DNA from: Acanthochlamys bracteata | Taxonomy: Eukaryota > Streptophyta > Magnoliopsida > Pandanales > Velloziaceae | Length of the DNA stretch: 64,000 bases | Direction of reading: 5' to 3' | Assembly: GCA_019914995.1 (NCBI GenBank) | Contig: CM034126.1 | Coordinates: 3,725,001-3,789,000 of the forward strand | Shown: piece after piece, positions 38,395 to 51,168 of the stretch | Position numbering within the stretch: the first letter of the stretch is position 1 | Layout: each line of letters starts with the position of its first letter | Made by a program: the position numbers and the translations under genes | Notes under the pieces: model-generated | The model's database searches: none | Told to the model about the DNA's origin: nothing | What the model saw: only the letters and a program-made list of their open reading frames with translations

Positions 38395-40884
38395 CAAGTT
38401 TGAGTTACTTTTCCTACTCCTTGGAAACTGTGTTCATAGTGTCTCAGATATTCTAATCATCGGTTTTGGTAAGAATGTGGACGGCATATAACTCACATGG
38501 TCTGGTCTTTGATATACTCTTTTTAAAATTGAATGATGCAATGATACATACTGAATTTATGAGGTATAGCATATATTTCATGCTGATGATCACTTCACTT
38601 TACATTGTTGACCCTAGATGGAGGACTAAAACACTCTTGTTCATTATTTTTCTTGTATTCTGAAGGGTTCCATGAAGGTGTAGTGGGAGTAAATGCAATT
38701 TTGGTTTACGTAAATATTGTCTGATGCATTTTTTCTTCATAGTCTCCTCAAGTGATAATTCCTAATTTATAGCTGTTTTATCTGCCTTGTTGTAATATAA
38801 CCTTTTCTGCCTCAGGCTTGTGTTGAATTTAATGCTGGGGAGAATGAAAATCAGTACAAAAAAGCTTTGGAGCTCTACAGGAAGTCACTTGAATATTTCA
38901 AGGTTTATATTCAAATATGTTATAATTTCTGACCACCTTGATTCCATCTGATAGCCTTAATTCTGTGATTCTGCTGTGTTCCACTACTCATGTGCATATT
39001 GTGTTCACATTGGTAGCGCTGCCATATTGTATCTTTATTTACTGCCTTGTCTTGCCAGAAAGCATTGCAATTACACCCTGGTTGTCCTGCAGCAGTGAGG
39101 CTTGGCATAGGTCTCTGTCGATATAGACTTGGTCATTTTGAAAAGGCTAAGCAAGCCTTTCAACGAGTCCTAGAGGCAAGCCATCAATTTTTCTCAAGTG
39201 AAAATTCTCATATGACTAACTTATATTAATTCTTCTTTTAAATTTGCAGTTAGATCCAGAAAATGTTGAAGCTTTGGTGGCTCTGGGGATTATGGATCTG
39301 CAAACAAATGATGGTAGACTAAAAATGGCAAATACATTTGCCGAACTTTGCTCTTTACAAGAAATGCTCTCTTCCAGTTTCGAGCTTCAATAAGGCTTCA
39401 GTTTCATGTATCTTGCTAAGTTTTGGTGTGCTGAAATTTTCTGTAGCCTTTGGAATTCAATTTGGAATGAGGAGAATGCAAAGGGCTTTTGAGATACATC
39501 CATACTGTGCAATGGCCTTAAATTATTTAGCAAATCACTTTTTCTTTACGGGGCAGCATTTTTTACTTGAGCAGCTGACAGAAGCTGCTCTCGCTGTCAG
39601 CAGTCATGGGTTGATGAAAGCACACTCCTTCTACAACCTTGCAAGGTCATACCACAGCAAGGTTCGCTGTGCCCATTGCATTCATGATGTTACTTTTGAT
39701 TACACATCTTTGAATTTTATTTCCCTTCTTACTCCTGTCATTATTCTTACAGTTTAAATGGAATTTATGTATGCTTGGTGATAAGACTTGTTTCTACTGA
39801 AATTGCAGGGTGATTTTGATAAGGCTGTGAGGTATTATGCAGCATCTGTTAAGGAAGTCGATAGGCCACACGAATTTATCTTACCATATTATGGTGCGTA
39901 TCAAGAATTTCTTGATAGGAAACAACAGCCACTATAATTGTTCGTCATCCTTGTTCCTATACCTAATGTATACTCTAGTACCTGCTTTACTTTGTAGTAA
40001 ACAAGAAAGAGGTTTTGGTAGGGTTCGTCCTTCAGTTTATATCTATGATCTCCGACTATCTTGTTATTTGTCCCTGGTGATTATTCCGTTATGTTTTTTG
40101 ACAGGTCTTGGACAAGTCCAACTTAAACTTGGAGATCTTAGAAGCTCTCTGGGTAACTTTGCAAAGGTGCTTGAGGTGTACCCTGAAAATTGTGAAAGTC
40201 TGAAAGTGAGCTACTTTTTATTAGTTTGTTTGGTTGTCACAATGTAATGTGTGACTTTTGTTGATGCCTGGTGATTCTACTAATTTAGTGTCTTTTACTT
40301 TTGAAAGGCTGTTGGACACATCTATATTCAACTAGGTCAGAGTGAAAAGGCTTTGGAAAGTTTCCGGAAGGCTACACGTATTGACCCAAAAGATGCTCAG
40401 GTTGATTTTTCTAGGTCTTATTTTTAAGCAAAATCCCATCAAATTTGAAGATGATGTTTCTACACCTGATTTTTGTTTCAATTTTACTGTCATGATTTAA
40501 TCTTTGGACCAATGATTTCCGAAAGAATTAGTCGCATGGAAATATTTCTACGTAAAATTAATTTGTATATAGTGAAAAGATAAACTCCTAAAAGGAAGAT
40601 TGAATGCTAGATCTCTCGATAATTCTATACTTCACAATAAAAAGAACAGCAGTTTGGACCCATAAATCTATTAGGTACTTACTCTGGATGTTACCTTGGG
40701 ATGTGTATACCCTATGTACAATAGGAGAATAGGAGTATATTTTAGTTGGCTCTCAAACCACCTAAACCCTATTGTATTATATTTCCTATAAGTTTGATTT
40801 GATGCATCACTAGTGGTACAAAGAGTGCTCTTAAGAGAAATTTGTGCTTGTAGCTAATCCAACAAGGAGAACCTCTCTCTCTCT

Positions 40885-40930
<46 letters not shown>

Positions 40931-43900
40931 ATGCGCCTGCCCCGAAGTTACCAACATTACATGGATCAAATTTGGATCTTCATTTTAGTTCATAGTTGGT
41001 TCAACATCTGAAAGCAACAATACTTACATCTGATGGCTGGATTTCTGGATTTAATATTCTGATGCTTGCAGTGCATCCATTGTCGCTAGAAATCATAATA
41101 AAGTGGGTTATTAGAGGTACTTGCTTAATCTCTAGGGTGGGTAAAAGGTAGCTCCTTGGGGTTGTTTTAGAGTAGGAGAATTTAAGGCTTAGGATTGAAG
41201 AGTTCTTATCTCGTCTGTGATTCTAATCCTATAATAATACCTAGTTTAAACGAATTGATGAAAGCGGCATTAGGATATGTGCAGTTTGTGAAACTCATTC
41301 AACTCCAAGAAACAGAAATATAAGCCACTTTTGCAGCATCCTACAGTTTTTTTTTTTAAATTTTAAATAAAACAGTATTGATTCAGTCTTATCTTAAACT
41401 TGTGAAGATATTACAAGAATTTGCACTGAGCTACTTGTTCGTCAAGTCGAGTAAAGTCCCTCAAAGCATGGTTATCTTGTGTTGGTCCAATTTATCAGCT
41501 ATAGACTACGACTGCAAACCTCAAAAGTCACCCAACACATTAATAGATGTTCTTCCATTTAGGTACTGAATAGTAAACCATCTCTTGAATAGAGCTGACA
41601 GGAAGAGTAAGTGCTTTCCTTGTAGTTTAAAAATCTGTTTCATGATGCATAGTACTTTGTAGAGCTCATTCTTTTCTTGTTCTTTTGAAGTCTCTTCATG
41701 TAATTGAAGCTCTTAGTAATGCGTGATGCAGGCATTTATGGAGCTTGGGGAGCTGCTTATTCAATCAGATCCAGGAGCTGCTTTGGATGCTCTAAAAAAT
41801 GTACAAGAAGGCTGATTAGTATTTATCTCATTTCTCTTTCCAAACAAATACCGGCCTCGCTATATTAGAAGTCCTGCTAATGGACTTGTTTCTGCATTCC
41901 TTTTGTTATCACTCTAGTTTTCTGAAGCGGCGTTTACGATTTTGGTAGGATCTATGCTTACGGTATTTCGATAATTGGTTTCTTCAAGGAAAGCCTTTGA
42001 AGAAGTGCTTCCTGTAGATCCAACATATAGCATGACCATTTGAAAGTAGTATTCGCAAGCAAAGACTTGGAGTTTATTTTAGATTTATTCATCTCATTTC
42101 TGATGGTTGTTACAAAGTCACCTCTGCTTGTGTTTCCTGCATTATCATCTTCACTGTGCTGGCAATGAATAGATCTGTGCTTCTCCACAAGTTTCTCTAC
42201 TCGTCTTTCCTATTTCAAGCCCAGCATTTATATTCAGCACGCATCCTGAGGGAGTGTCCTCAATCCCTGTAGTGCAAGCAGAAAAGGAGGAATCGGTGGA
42301 AGGGACTTGAGATGAAAATACGTCTTTAGCATGCAGCGATGGAAAAAATATATATTCAAAACTATGTTTTTAGATAGGTTCTTAGGATTGATCATCAAGC
42401 ATGGTTTCGAGATGGGAATTTCTTAATATAGAGTCCTTTCAATGTGATAGGAATTACTAAGTTTATCATATGGAAGGGTATGCTAGTAGGATGGTGGAGA
42501 TATAACATAATAATAGGTTTATTTGGCACATGATCTAAGTATTCCAAAGATGTGCACCTCGGAGTGCCTTCACTTGTTGCAGTGTGGTTTGCAGCTATCA
42601 AATACTCCTTAGTTGCTTGTTTCATTTTCTACACAGACAATGAGACATAGTCATACTGTTGTCACTCGCATTTGTGCAGATTCAAAGCACGAACTTCTAT
42701 TTTAGTTTCATTTAGTGAAAAAGATTTCATTCCTTAGTTGTTTCTGCTGAGTAGTTTCAAGATTAGCTTTAGCTTCGATGAAGTTGACTAACCTGGTAGT
42801 TTTATATCAAGAGTTCTTGTGCTGTATTTTCTCCAACATGGGAATCATGTGAACCATGAAATCTTATTACTGCATTTTCCTGTCATGGTACTGGAGACTA
42901 TTGTTTAAATTTTGCTTCCTCATTTTGACTACTATTTTCAGGCCCACAACCTTCTCAAGAAGGGAGGAGATGAGGTTTCAATAGAGTTGCTCAATAATAT
43001 TGGAATCCTTTACTTTGAGAGGGGCGAATTTGAGGTATATAAAAAGAGATAAGCTTGTTCTTCCGATTGCTGCAATAAGAAAGATGTTTTCGTGGTTCTG
43101 CATTTATAGCTTATCATATTCCTTTCATTTTACAGTTGGCCGAGCAAGCATTCAGGGATGCTTTGGGTGAAGGGATCTGGGTTTCTTTTGTCAATGGTAG
43201 CATAGGCAGGTCTGCAGTGGACTGTAAGGACTACTGTGCTCAGTTCAGGGATCTGAGATTATTCCATCAACTTGAAGAAGAGGGTACATCTTTAGATTTG
43301 CCTTGGGACAAAGTCACTACACTATTTAACTATGCGAGATTGTTTGAACAACAACATGAAAATGACAAAGCAAGTATACTCTATCGGCTGATCTTGTTCA
43401 AGGTTATAACTCCGTCTGAGATCATAATTGTCCTGATAAGTCTATCTTTCCAGTAGGCCATATATTAGTCTCTTCTGTAAGTTTTGGTCTGTTGGGCTTT
43501 TACTTGTATAATGCACTTTCACAATTGGGTTGCAGTTTTGAGATGGAAGCTCTCTGCCTTTTAGATCTTAAGCCGCTATTCATTTGAAATAGTGCAAATA
43601 CTAACTCCATAGGCGAATTATTTATCTTGTAATGTTTTTGTTGATACCCATGACAGTGTCACATACCAATAAAAAAAACGTACTAACGTAGCACTTTGAC
43701 AGCTGGGTTCAACTAAACCTTATATCTACATTTTCCTTTCTATCTTAGAAGAAAACTGTGATTCCCCTCTTGTTTACTCCTTCTGGCCCACTTTTTGAAA
43801 TCAATCATTAGTTTCCAAACACCTATCACAAGGTGCCATACAACAAAAATAGGTGTGCAGAAAGGGGTACTCAAAGGGTACCCATAGTATTACTCCTATT

Positions 43901-46900
43901 CTTTAAGTTTCATAGAGTATGTTCTCATGATTGTTCATTTATTCTTGCAGTTTCCAAATTATATCGATGCCTATTTGAGGCTTGCTGCAATTGCAAAAGC
44001 ACGGAATAACATTCCACTAAGCATAGAGTTGGTATATGACTAACCTTAGTCTGTTCTCTCATGGAAATCCTCTCCCCTAAAACTGTATTTTCCTTGTCAA
44101 GGTTTCTGATGCCCTCAAAGTAGATGAGAGATGCCCTAATGCTTTATCTATGCTTGGTCATTTGGAGCTTAAAAATGATGACTGGGTCAAGGCTAAGGAG
44201 ACCTTGCGTGCTGCGAAAGATGCAACTGACGGGAAAGATTCTTATGCAAATCTGTCTCTGGTGCGTTAGGTTTCTACAAGTTAGAAGCAAGCAACTTTTG
44301 TTTTTCCCCCTTATTCATTTTCATAGTAACGTGTCTCAATAATGGTGGCTGAAATCATGCATCTGCTCTACCTTTAATCATTGTCGACAAGTTTTACTTG
44401 TTCACTCTATTAGATCATCTAATACCGACATCTTGAGGCAGGGAAATTGGAACTACTTCGCAGCTCTACGATCTGAGAAGAAAGGTGCGAAATTGGAGGC
44501 TACACATCTTGAAAAGGCAAAAGAACTTTATACCAAGGTATATTCTCTTGGTCCTTTATACTCCTTTTGTATTAGATGTCACAGAGGAGGGAGCGGCTGC
44601 ATCCTTCCCCTATATATATATATATATGATAGAGGCACATGACATTCTTAAAGGTACATGGTGCACATGCCGGCCAATCTTTTGACCGGCGAGATATCCA
44701 AATTCAATCTCTACCGTTGGATATGAAAAACTATGAGTTGAGAATATTTGATAAAATTTCAGCTCAATCGGAATACGAACCGACCTCCATCAGAACTTCT
44801 TAATCAAAATGACATAAAATGTTAAATTTGACAAAAGATATATATTTCGTTTTTGTGTCACTTTGATCAAGAGTTCCCGATAGAGGTCGGTTCGTATTCC
44901 AATTGAGCTGAAATTTTATCAACATGTTCTCAACTTATGGTTCTTCATATCCAACGTTAGAGATTGGATTTGGATGTCTCGCCGGCCACTTTTGGCCGGC
45001 ATGTGCATCATGTGCCTTTAATGATGCAATGTGCCTCTATCCTATTCCTATATATATATATATACATAGCAGTTACTTTTCTTTAGCCGCCATGAGGCAG
45101 TATTTCCAAGATATGTTGATTCTAATGGTGCACTTTCTGTACCCCAATGCTAGAATCCCAAACTACTGTTGATAATTTAGCATCATGAAGCTTCAAAAAT
45201 CATGCAGCCTTTTGTATATTACCTTTTTGTTGTTGAGCACATGTATGTTTTTGGGTACACAACTTATGTGCTAACTTATAACCTTTTTGAAATCCATAAC
45301 TTAATGGCAGCATTGAAGTTAAAGAAATATTTCATCAACCCATCTTTATTAGAGATATTTGTGTTAAATTGACTTACCTGAACCAGGCAGTCATGCATGT
45401 TCTTTTGGGTAGTTAGATGTGAATAATCCTTGTATTGTTATGGCTCTCATTACATACTACATTCTACTTCTAATGGGTGGTTTCACAGGGATTCAGGGTG
45501 ACATAAGAAAATTTACCATCTTTAATCTGGATTTATGTGCAGTTTCTTTTGATTTCTCCTTAAAATTTATGTGATGTTTTATTTCAAAGCTATCGTACAG
45601 GTTTTGATTCTGCATCCTGCTAACTTGTATGCTGCAAATGGCGCTGGTGTTGTATTGGCTGAGAAAGGTCAATTTGATGTCTCAAAAGATATCTTCACTC
45701 AGGTAGTTAGCTATTTGCTTTTTTTCCTTTTTTCCTGCTCGTTTATCATGTGGTAATTAATAAAATATGCATGTGTATTGAGCACAGGTCCAAGAAGCTG
45801 CATCTGGAGACATATTCGTACAGATGCCAGAAGTGTGGGTAAATTTAGCTCATGTCTATTTTGCCCAAGGCCACTTTGCGTTGGCTGTAAAAATGGCAAG
45901 TATTTATCATATCATCTTGAGTTTTTTCTGTCCTCTTTAAGTTGCTTTATCGACACATTCTTTATTGCAGTACCAGAATTGCTTGCGGAAGTTCTCTTGC
46001 GGAACTGATACTCATATTCTTTTGTATTTGGCTCGTACTTATTATGAAGCCGAGCAATGGCAAGAATGCAAGAAAACTTTGCTAAGAGCCATCCACTTGG
46101 TACCTTCAAACTATACCTTCCGTTTTGATGCTGGAGTTGCAATGCAAAAGTTTTCAGCATCAACACTGCAAAAAGCTAAAAAGTCTGCAGATGAGGTCAG
46201 CATCATACTAGTTAATGTGTTAGTGTGACCATCCACTGTCTTCTTGCATGTTTATAGTTAATTCACTTTCTCTGTTTTATCATCTGTGATGTGCATCTTC
46301 TTTGTTATTAAATTAAGTTTTACATTCATTATCTTCACATTACTGGATTTAAACATTTTTTGGTGGTCATTTAAAGACTTTGGCATTGGAATGGTTGATT
46401 ATTGGAAGGAAGCAGTTCTGTATCCTGCCTGGGCCAATCAGTACATCAGCCAATCAAGGGACTCTTGCAAAATATCAAACTGCAAGATAACTTAAAATAC
46501 AACAATGCAAACTTATTGTTCTTTGTTACGTGGGTTGTCGATACTTAAGTTCTTGGGTTGTTTCATTGGAAATAACTAAAGGCAAAGCATAATTATGTTT
46601 TATACTTAGAAGAGTGAAAAAAGAAGATATACAGAATATGTAGGCCAATTTTTGGATATGTGGGTTGACAGTTTCTCAATGTTAGTGGTGAAACTAGTTG
46701 AATGTGCAAGGATACATAATATGTAGGCCATTTTTGGATATATGGGTTGACAGTTTCTCAATGTTAGGGGTGAAACTTGTTGATATGCAAGGTGGTTGCC
46801 ATGATCTGTCCCAAATTCTCTTGAAGGTTCCATTATTAGTGTCTTATGACTTTTCTTTTCTAATCTAGGTCCGTGCAACTGTGGTGGAACTGAAAAATGC

Positions 46901-48951
46901 TGTCCGTGTCTTTAGTCAGTTGTCTGCAGCATCCAGCTATCAGTCTCATGGGTTTGATGAGAAAAAGATCGAGACGCATGTTGGCTATTGCAAGCATTTG
47001 CTTGATGCTGCTAAGGTTCATTATGAAGCAGCAGAGCGTGAGGAACAACAAAACCGGCAGAGAATGGAAGTTGCTCGCCAAGTGAGCTTGGCTGAGGAGG
47101 CACGTCGTAAGGCTGAAGAACAAAGAAAAGTTCAGGCAAGTAATGATCCTGGATCATGCTTTCTCTTAATGCCAATTTTTTTCAAGCACTTTGAGTTTGA
47201 CTTGCATATTTTGAAACTATGTTGCAATAGATGGAAAGAAGAAAGCAAGAAGAAGAATTGAAGCAAGTGATGGAACGGGAGCAACACTTTGAGCGTCTAA
47301 AGGTAAGTAGTGTTTCCTTACGAGTTTGACCATTCGAGGTATAGCAGATGAAAGAAACCTGTACTTTAACTATTAGAATGCCATGTGTTGGTTACTTAGA
47401 TTGGATTTTTGACTAACACACTTTTCGGATTTATCTTGTTTGTGACATAGTTATCTCATGTGCATATTTACTTAATAAGGAAACTTAAAATAATATCTAT
47501 TATATTATCTGCAAGCTACATTGAGAATCTCCACTCACTGAAAAACTATTGAGAACAATATCACTAGCTGCTATTCACCTATTTGGCTATTTGCGGTAGT
47601 TTATATAGAGGAAACATGGTCATAGTTGGAATTATGTTAACCTTAGTAAATCTACTAATGAAGACGGTATAATTACTTGATAAGGCTTAAGAAAGCATGA
47701 CCTATAGTTATTAAGGAATGACTGCTACCGGCTGTTTAGATCACTTCTAAAGGCTTGTGCACATCATTGAACTGTCTACTATTCTACGAGCGCGCAGTTT
47801 TTATGTTTTACATTAAAGTGGCTTTTCTCCTTTAGTTTTTCACAAAAACTAGTTGTTTGACAGTATTATTCTTTATATAATGTTTGTCAAAATACAGTTA
47901 ACTTTGTGTTTTGAATGCTTGTGCAAGCACAATCGTACATTGAAATCAAGTCACTGCTTGCTAAACTGCTTCCTTGATATCCAGGAGCAATGGAAGAGCT
48001 CTTCCAATATGCCTAACACTAAGCGGAAAGACAGATCAGTAGGCGAAGATGAAGATGCTAGTGAAAGGAGGAGAAGAAGAGGTGGGAAGAGAAGGAAGAA
48101 GGATAGAAGGGCTCACTATGAACCTGAGGAAGATGCTGACATGGAGGAGCCTGAAGAAATGTACGAAGATGCGCAACTGAGAAATGAGATGGAGGATGAT
48201 GGAGCTGAGAAGGCAGAAGATCATCTTCATGCTGCTGGACTTGAAGATTCTGATGCTGATGATGACATGGTACGATTAACATAATTGGTTAAACTTCTTG
48301 CTGTTGTGACCAATTATGAACCCAACTGTAAAGTAGGATTTACTTTGTGACTCCTTCAAACTCATGCACAGATTCTTCTAGACTTCAATTCATTGAATAT
48401 GCTGTTGGACAACCTGTCATACTTCTGCATGAGTGACGTAGTACTATAATGCATCTGCAAATATCTAGATGGATAGTCGGTAAAAGTTGTTTCTGAATAG
48501 TGATATTCTGCATAATCATGGAACCACACTGTATATGATTTACAAATCTAATAACGGACAATGTAGTTGCTTATTGGTCTTGTATATGCAAATACTATTT
48601 GAATCCAAATTGATCAGATATTCTGATGGTTGGCATGTCCTCAATGGTGCCTTTATGTGTAGGATGATGCTAACCATTTCGTTCCTTTTCCAGCATGATT
48701 TGATAAATCTTTTTCTATTATGTGTTTAGGATGGAAGAGCATCAGCTGCAAATCGGAGAAAACGAGCCTGGTCGGAATCTGATGATGATGATGATCAACA
48801 ACAGCAGCAATCAGAGAAACCGGACTTAAGTCCTCCTGGTGAGAAGGACGATCCAGCAGGAAGTGATGGGGAACTCCGCGAGAGAGACAAAGGTAAGCAT
48901 GGTGCAAACCATGCTGATAACAACACCGATGGTGAGGAATATGAAGATTGA
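37075..48951 (+). CDS. VIP6: CTR9 homologue (VIP6/ELF8), PAF1 complex TPR subunit
   Basis: Twenty-four exons join in frame to 1102 residues, close to the Arabidopsis length of about 1090: 37075-37215, 37357-37423, 37563-37754, 38084-38184, 38816-38902, 39059-39175, 39250-39313, 39447-39661, 39809-39893, 40105-40205, 40308-40400, 41732-41800, 42942-43034, 43136-43402, 43951-44031, 44102-44260, 44442-44537, 45601-45702, 45788-45895, 45971-46195, 46869-47135, 47231-47302, 47985-48269 and 48730-48951. The nuclear PAF1 complex travels with RNA polymerase II and supports H2B ubiquitination and H3K4/K36 methylation; in plants it maintains FLC-type flowering repressors. TPR units fill about residues 90-770 (e.g. 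AVRLGIGLCRYRLGHFEKAK, QVQLKLGDLRSSLGNFAKVL). An Arg/Glu-rich coiled coil follows (RQVSLAEEARRKAEEQRK), then a basic patch (ERRRRRGGKRRKKDRR) and an acidic Asp/Glu/Ser tail. No stops or frameshifts were found. Introns after exons 6, 19 and 21 have GC donors. Start context is GAGATGGCG. Confidence 0.96.
38363..38393. repeat. (CA)n microsatellite
   Basis: About fifteen uninterrupted AC units follow a short CT run, inside intron 4 of CTR9. It is likely to vary in length between individuals. Confidence 0.95.
40869..40927. repeat. (CT)n microsatellite
   Basis: A CT run of nearly 60 bases, broken once by TTCTAT, lies in intron 11 of CTR9 (40401-41731), the longest intron but one. It is flanked by AT-rich noncoding sequence. 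Confidence 0.93.
44628..45041. mobile_element. Hairpin MITE in CTR9 intron 17
   Basis: The segment is a near-complete inverted repeat. The left arm begins GATAGAGGCACAT and contains GTGCACATGCCGGCC, TCTACCGTTGGATATGA and GGAATACGAACCGACCTC. The right arm holds the reverse complements in mirrored order and ends ATGTGCCTCTATC. Arms are about 170-190 bp with a short centre. The element lies between TATATA runs, which hides the target duplication. It has no coding capacity. It sits between CTR9 exons 17 and 18, whose splice sites are intact. Confidence 0.88.
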
Positions 48952-50106
48952 AATGGTCCGTGTATAATTTATGAGAACTAGGCCATGACAGTGCACAGGT
49001 TGACAGGCAATTAGGAATATGCAGCTCTGTGGAAGTGGAACCGCCTGTCAGTGTGATTTACGTTTCTATTCAGAATCAACTTAATTTTAACTTGTAAAAT
49101 TTTGTAAAAGGAAAGAGGAATTATTGTGCTTGTGTCTCTAACATACACCGGCCCTTCCGACCTACTTGAAAATTGGTATAAAGATTTAGATTTAACAGAG
49201 CGGGGAAGTGAATCACTTATAGTCTTGCTATTTACTCTATTTGATCATTGTTAATTGTTAATGGTAGAATCCGCCCTTACTGATGTTCAAAAGATCTTTT
49301 AAATCTGACAACAGTGGTTAAGATGTCACTCTGTGGTTATGATTCTGTAATATCATTGAACTCGTATAACATTTTTATTATTGTCACTCTGTGCTTATGA
49401 TCACTAATTAGCTCATATAGTACAAACAATGGTTGATATGTTGTTACTCTATCCGTAAATTGCTGTTATCACCATTCTTTATCTTTATTTCTTGAATGTG
49501 TATAGTTGATACGGTTTGTTGTTGTTCTGCTGGATGTATGAAAGAGAAATACTAGAAGTTCATGAATATTAATATCTGAATACTTTAATTTAAGACTTAT
49601 GAAATACTTTTTTTTAAAAAAGTATTTTAAATATATTCAAAATTTTTCTACTTTTTATCTAAATAATAATAATTATTATAAATATCAATAAATAAAAATA
49701 TGATATATAAAATAATTATTATAAAAACTTATAAAATTTTGTTAAAAAATATATAAATAAACGCACTTATCAAACGGTGGATAGTTTGCGAGGGCTTTCC
49801 GTTTGGCTGCCATTGCGTGCAAGACGGTGGAGTACATGTTAGTTAATAAACAACAATAGACATCATAGCTCCACCACAAACGTGCACGTAATGGACCAGA
49901 AAGTGAGAGCATAGAAGAAGGTCGTTCCATTCGGAAACAAAACTTGTGAACCATTAGAACTCAATGTTGCAAGTCGCATGTTCGTAACAATCAGCTGTAG
50001 GTTTTCTTTCATTCCTTGACAATAATTGATGTACCATTTCGTCTTACATATTATTCTTTCTTAGCAACAAACTCACAAAACCCACCAACAACATTACATT
50101 ATTCTT
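48952..50106. other. Convergent intergenic region (CTR9 and wax synthase 3' flanks)
   Basis: The CTR9 3' UTR probably occupies the first 200-300 bases. 49590-49770 is an AT-rich repeat resembling others in the window. No gene was identified; short frames at 49742-49954 have no recognisable similarity. Confidence 0.5.
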
Positions 50107-51168
50107 TCACAGGCTTTCTTTCAAGCCCAAATGACCCAGCGTGGCCCAAACGGTCGCTTCTAACCACTGGGCAGCTGTTCCAAGCTCGTCGACCACTCTC
50201 TTGTCCATCCCCGTTCTTATGATCGGTGGAAAAAATAACCAAGCTCCAGTTACTGCTACAAATCCTACAGCAAGCGGCACAGATAGCGCCGGACGAATTG
50301 TTAGTCCCCATCGCTTCCGCGCTTGCATCTCTGCAACCACGCAAAGCCCGTGAAGGAAAAAGAAACATGTCATCTCCCCTGAAGGCATCACTAAAGGCGC
50401 TATGTAAAAGATCATCAGCTCATGCATGATCCCTGATACGAAGAACGTAGCGAGAATTGCTACTTCAGTTCCGCAGCGTTTACGCAAAGGAACGTAAACG
50501 GAAGGACGGAGTATACTTGTGACCATGAGATTCCATCGCCGGCCCCAAAATTCACTGAGAGATGTCGAGAGATACGGCGCGTCGAACTGCGGCTCGAGGT
50601 CGATTCCGAGCAGTTGACGAGCTAGTAAAGCCGTTCCGGAGAGGATTATTTCGAGCGTGACATAGATATGGCAGCAGTAGAGAAGGATGAGAAGGTAATG
50701 GTTGATGGATTCTTTGTAACGGTAAATCAATGCGAGAACAGCTAGTAAAACAGCGTTGAAAGCTGTTGAATTGATTACATAAAGAAGAACTTTATTGCTG
50801 ATCAATGGCGATGATGATGTTGATGATGATGAGTTCTTGGTTTTGTTTTGTTCGCGGAGTTTGACAGGCAGAGAAGCAATAAAGATGAAAGTAAGAAGAG
50901 AAATAGAAGGGTTGAGAGGGCCGGAATTGAAAGCGAGGAGTGTGAGTTTGAAAAGAGCAAGCCAGCCGAGGAAGAAAGCGGAGAAGCCACGGAGATGCAC
51001 AGTGGAGAATGAGAAGGGGAGAAGTTGAAGAATAACGATTGCCGGAAGAAGCGCGAGAAGACGGCGAGAGCCCGGATGGAGTTTGGATGAAACCCAACGA
51101 GCGTAAGTCAACAGCGCCGCAACAGATAGAGAAACGAGAACAAGACTCTTGCTTTCTCCTCCCTCCAT
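50107..51168 (-). CDS. MBOAT wax synthase (long-chain-alcohol O-fatty-acyltransferase)
   Basis: A single open exon of 353 residues, the usual length of plant wax-synthase-like proteins. Members join a fatty acyl-CoA to a long-chain alcohol in the ER membrane, making wax esters of the cuticle or seed. About eight to nine hydrophobic segments are visible, at residues roughly 9-26, 36-54, 61-80, 89-102, 127-148, 157-184, 236-258, 266-281 and 296-316. The family signatures are FWGRRWN (207-213) and the catalytic-His block SGIMHELMIFY (245-255, His249). An Asn/Ser-rich loop lies at residues 108-122. The start at MEGGES is the first in-frame Met and gives an N-terminal membrane segment. No intron and no damage are seen. 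Which acyl and alcohol chains it prefers cannot be told from sequence. Confidence 0.93.
   Translation of the reverse strand: MEGGESKSLVLVSLSVAALLTYARWVSSKLHPGSRRLLALLPAIVILQLLPFSFSTVHLRGFSAFFLGWLALFKLTLLAFNSGPLNPSISLLTFIFIASLPVKLREQNKTKNSSSSTSSSPLISNKVLLYVINSTAFNAVLLAVLALIYRYKESINHYLLILLYCCHIYVTLEIILSGTALLARQLLGIDLEPQFDAPYLSTSLSEFWGRRWNLMVTSILRPSVYVPLRKRCGTEVAILATFFVSGIMHELMIFYIAPLVMPSGEMTCFFFLHGLCVVAEMQARKRWGLTIRPALSVPLAVGFVAVTGAWLFFPPIIRTGMDKRVVDELGTAAQWLEATVWATLGHLGLKESL

Noticed and set aside
48036-48282. Minus-strand frames opposite CTR9 exon 23
   Set aside because: They are antisense to the acidic, Arg-rich CTR9 tail, which clearly codes on the plus strand.
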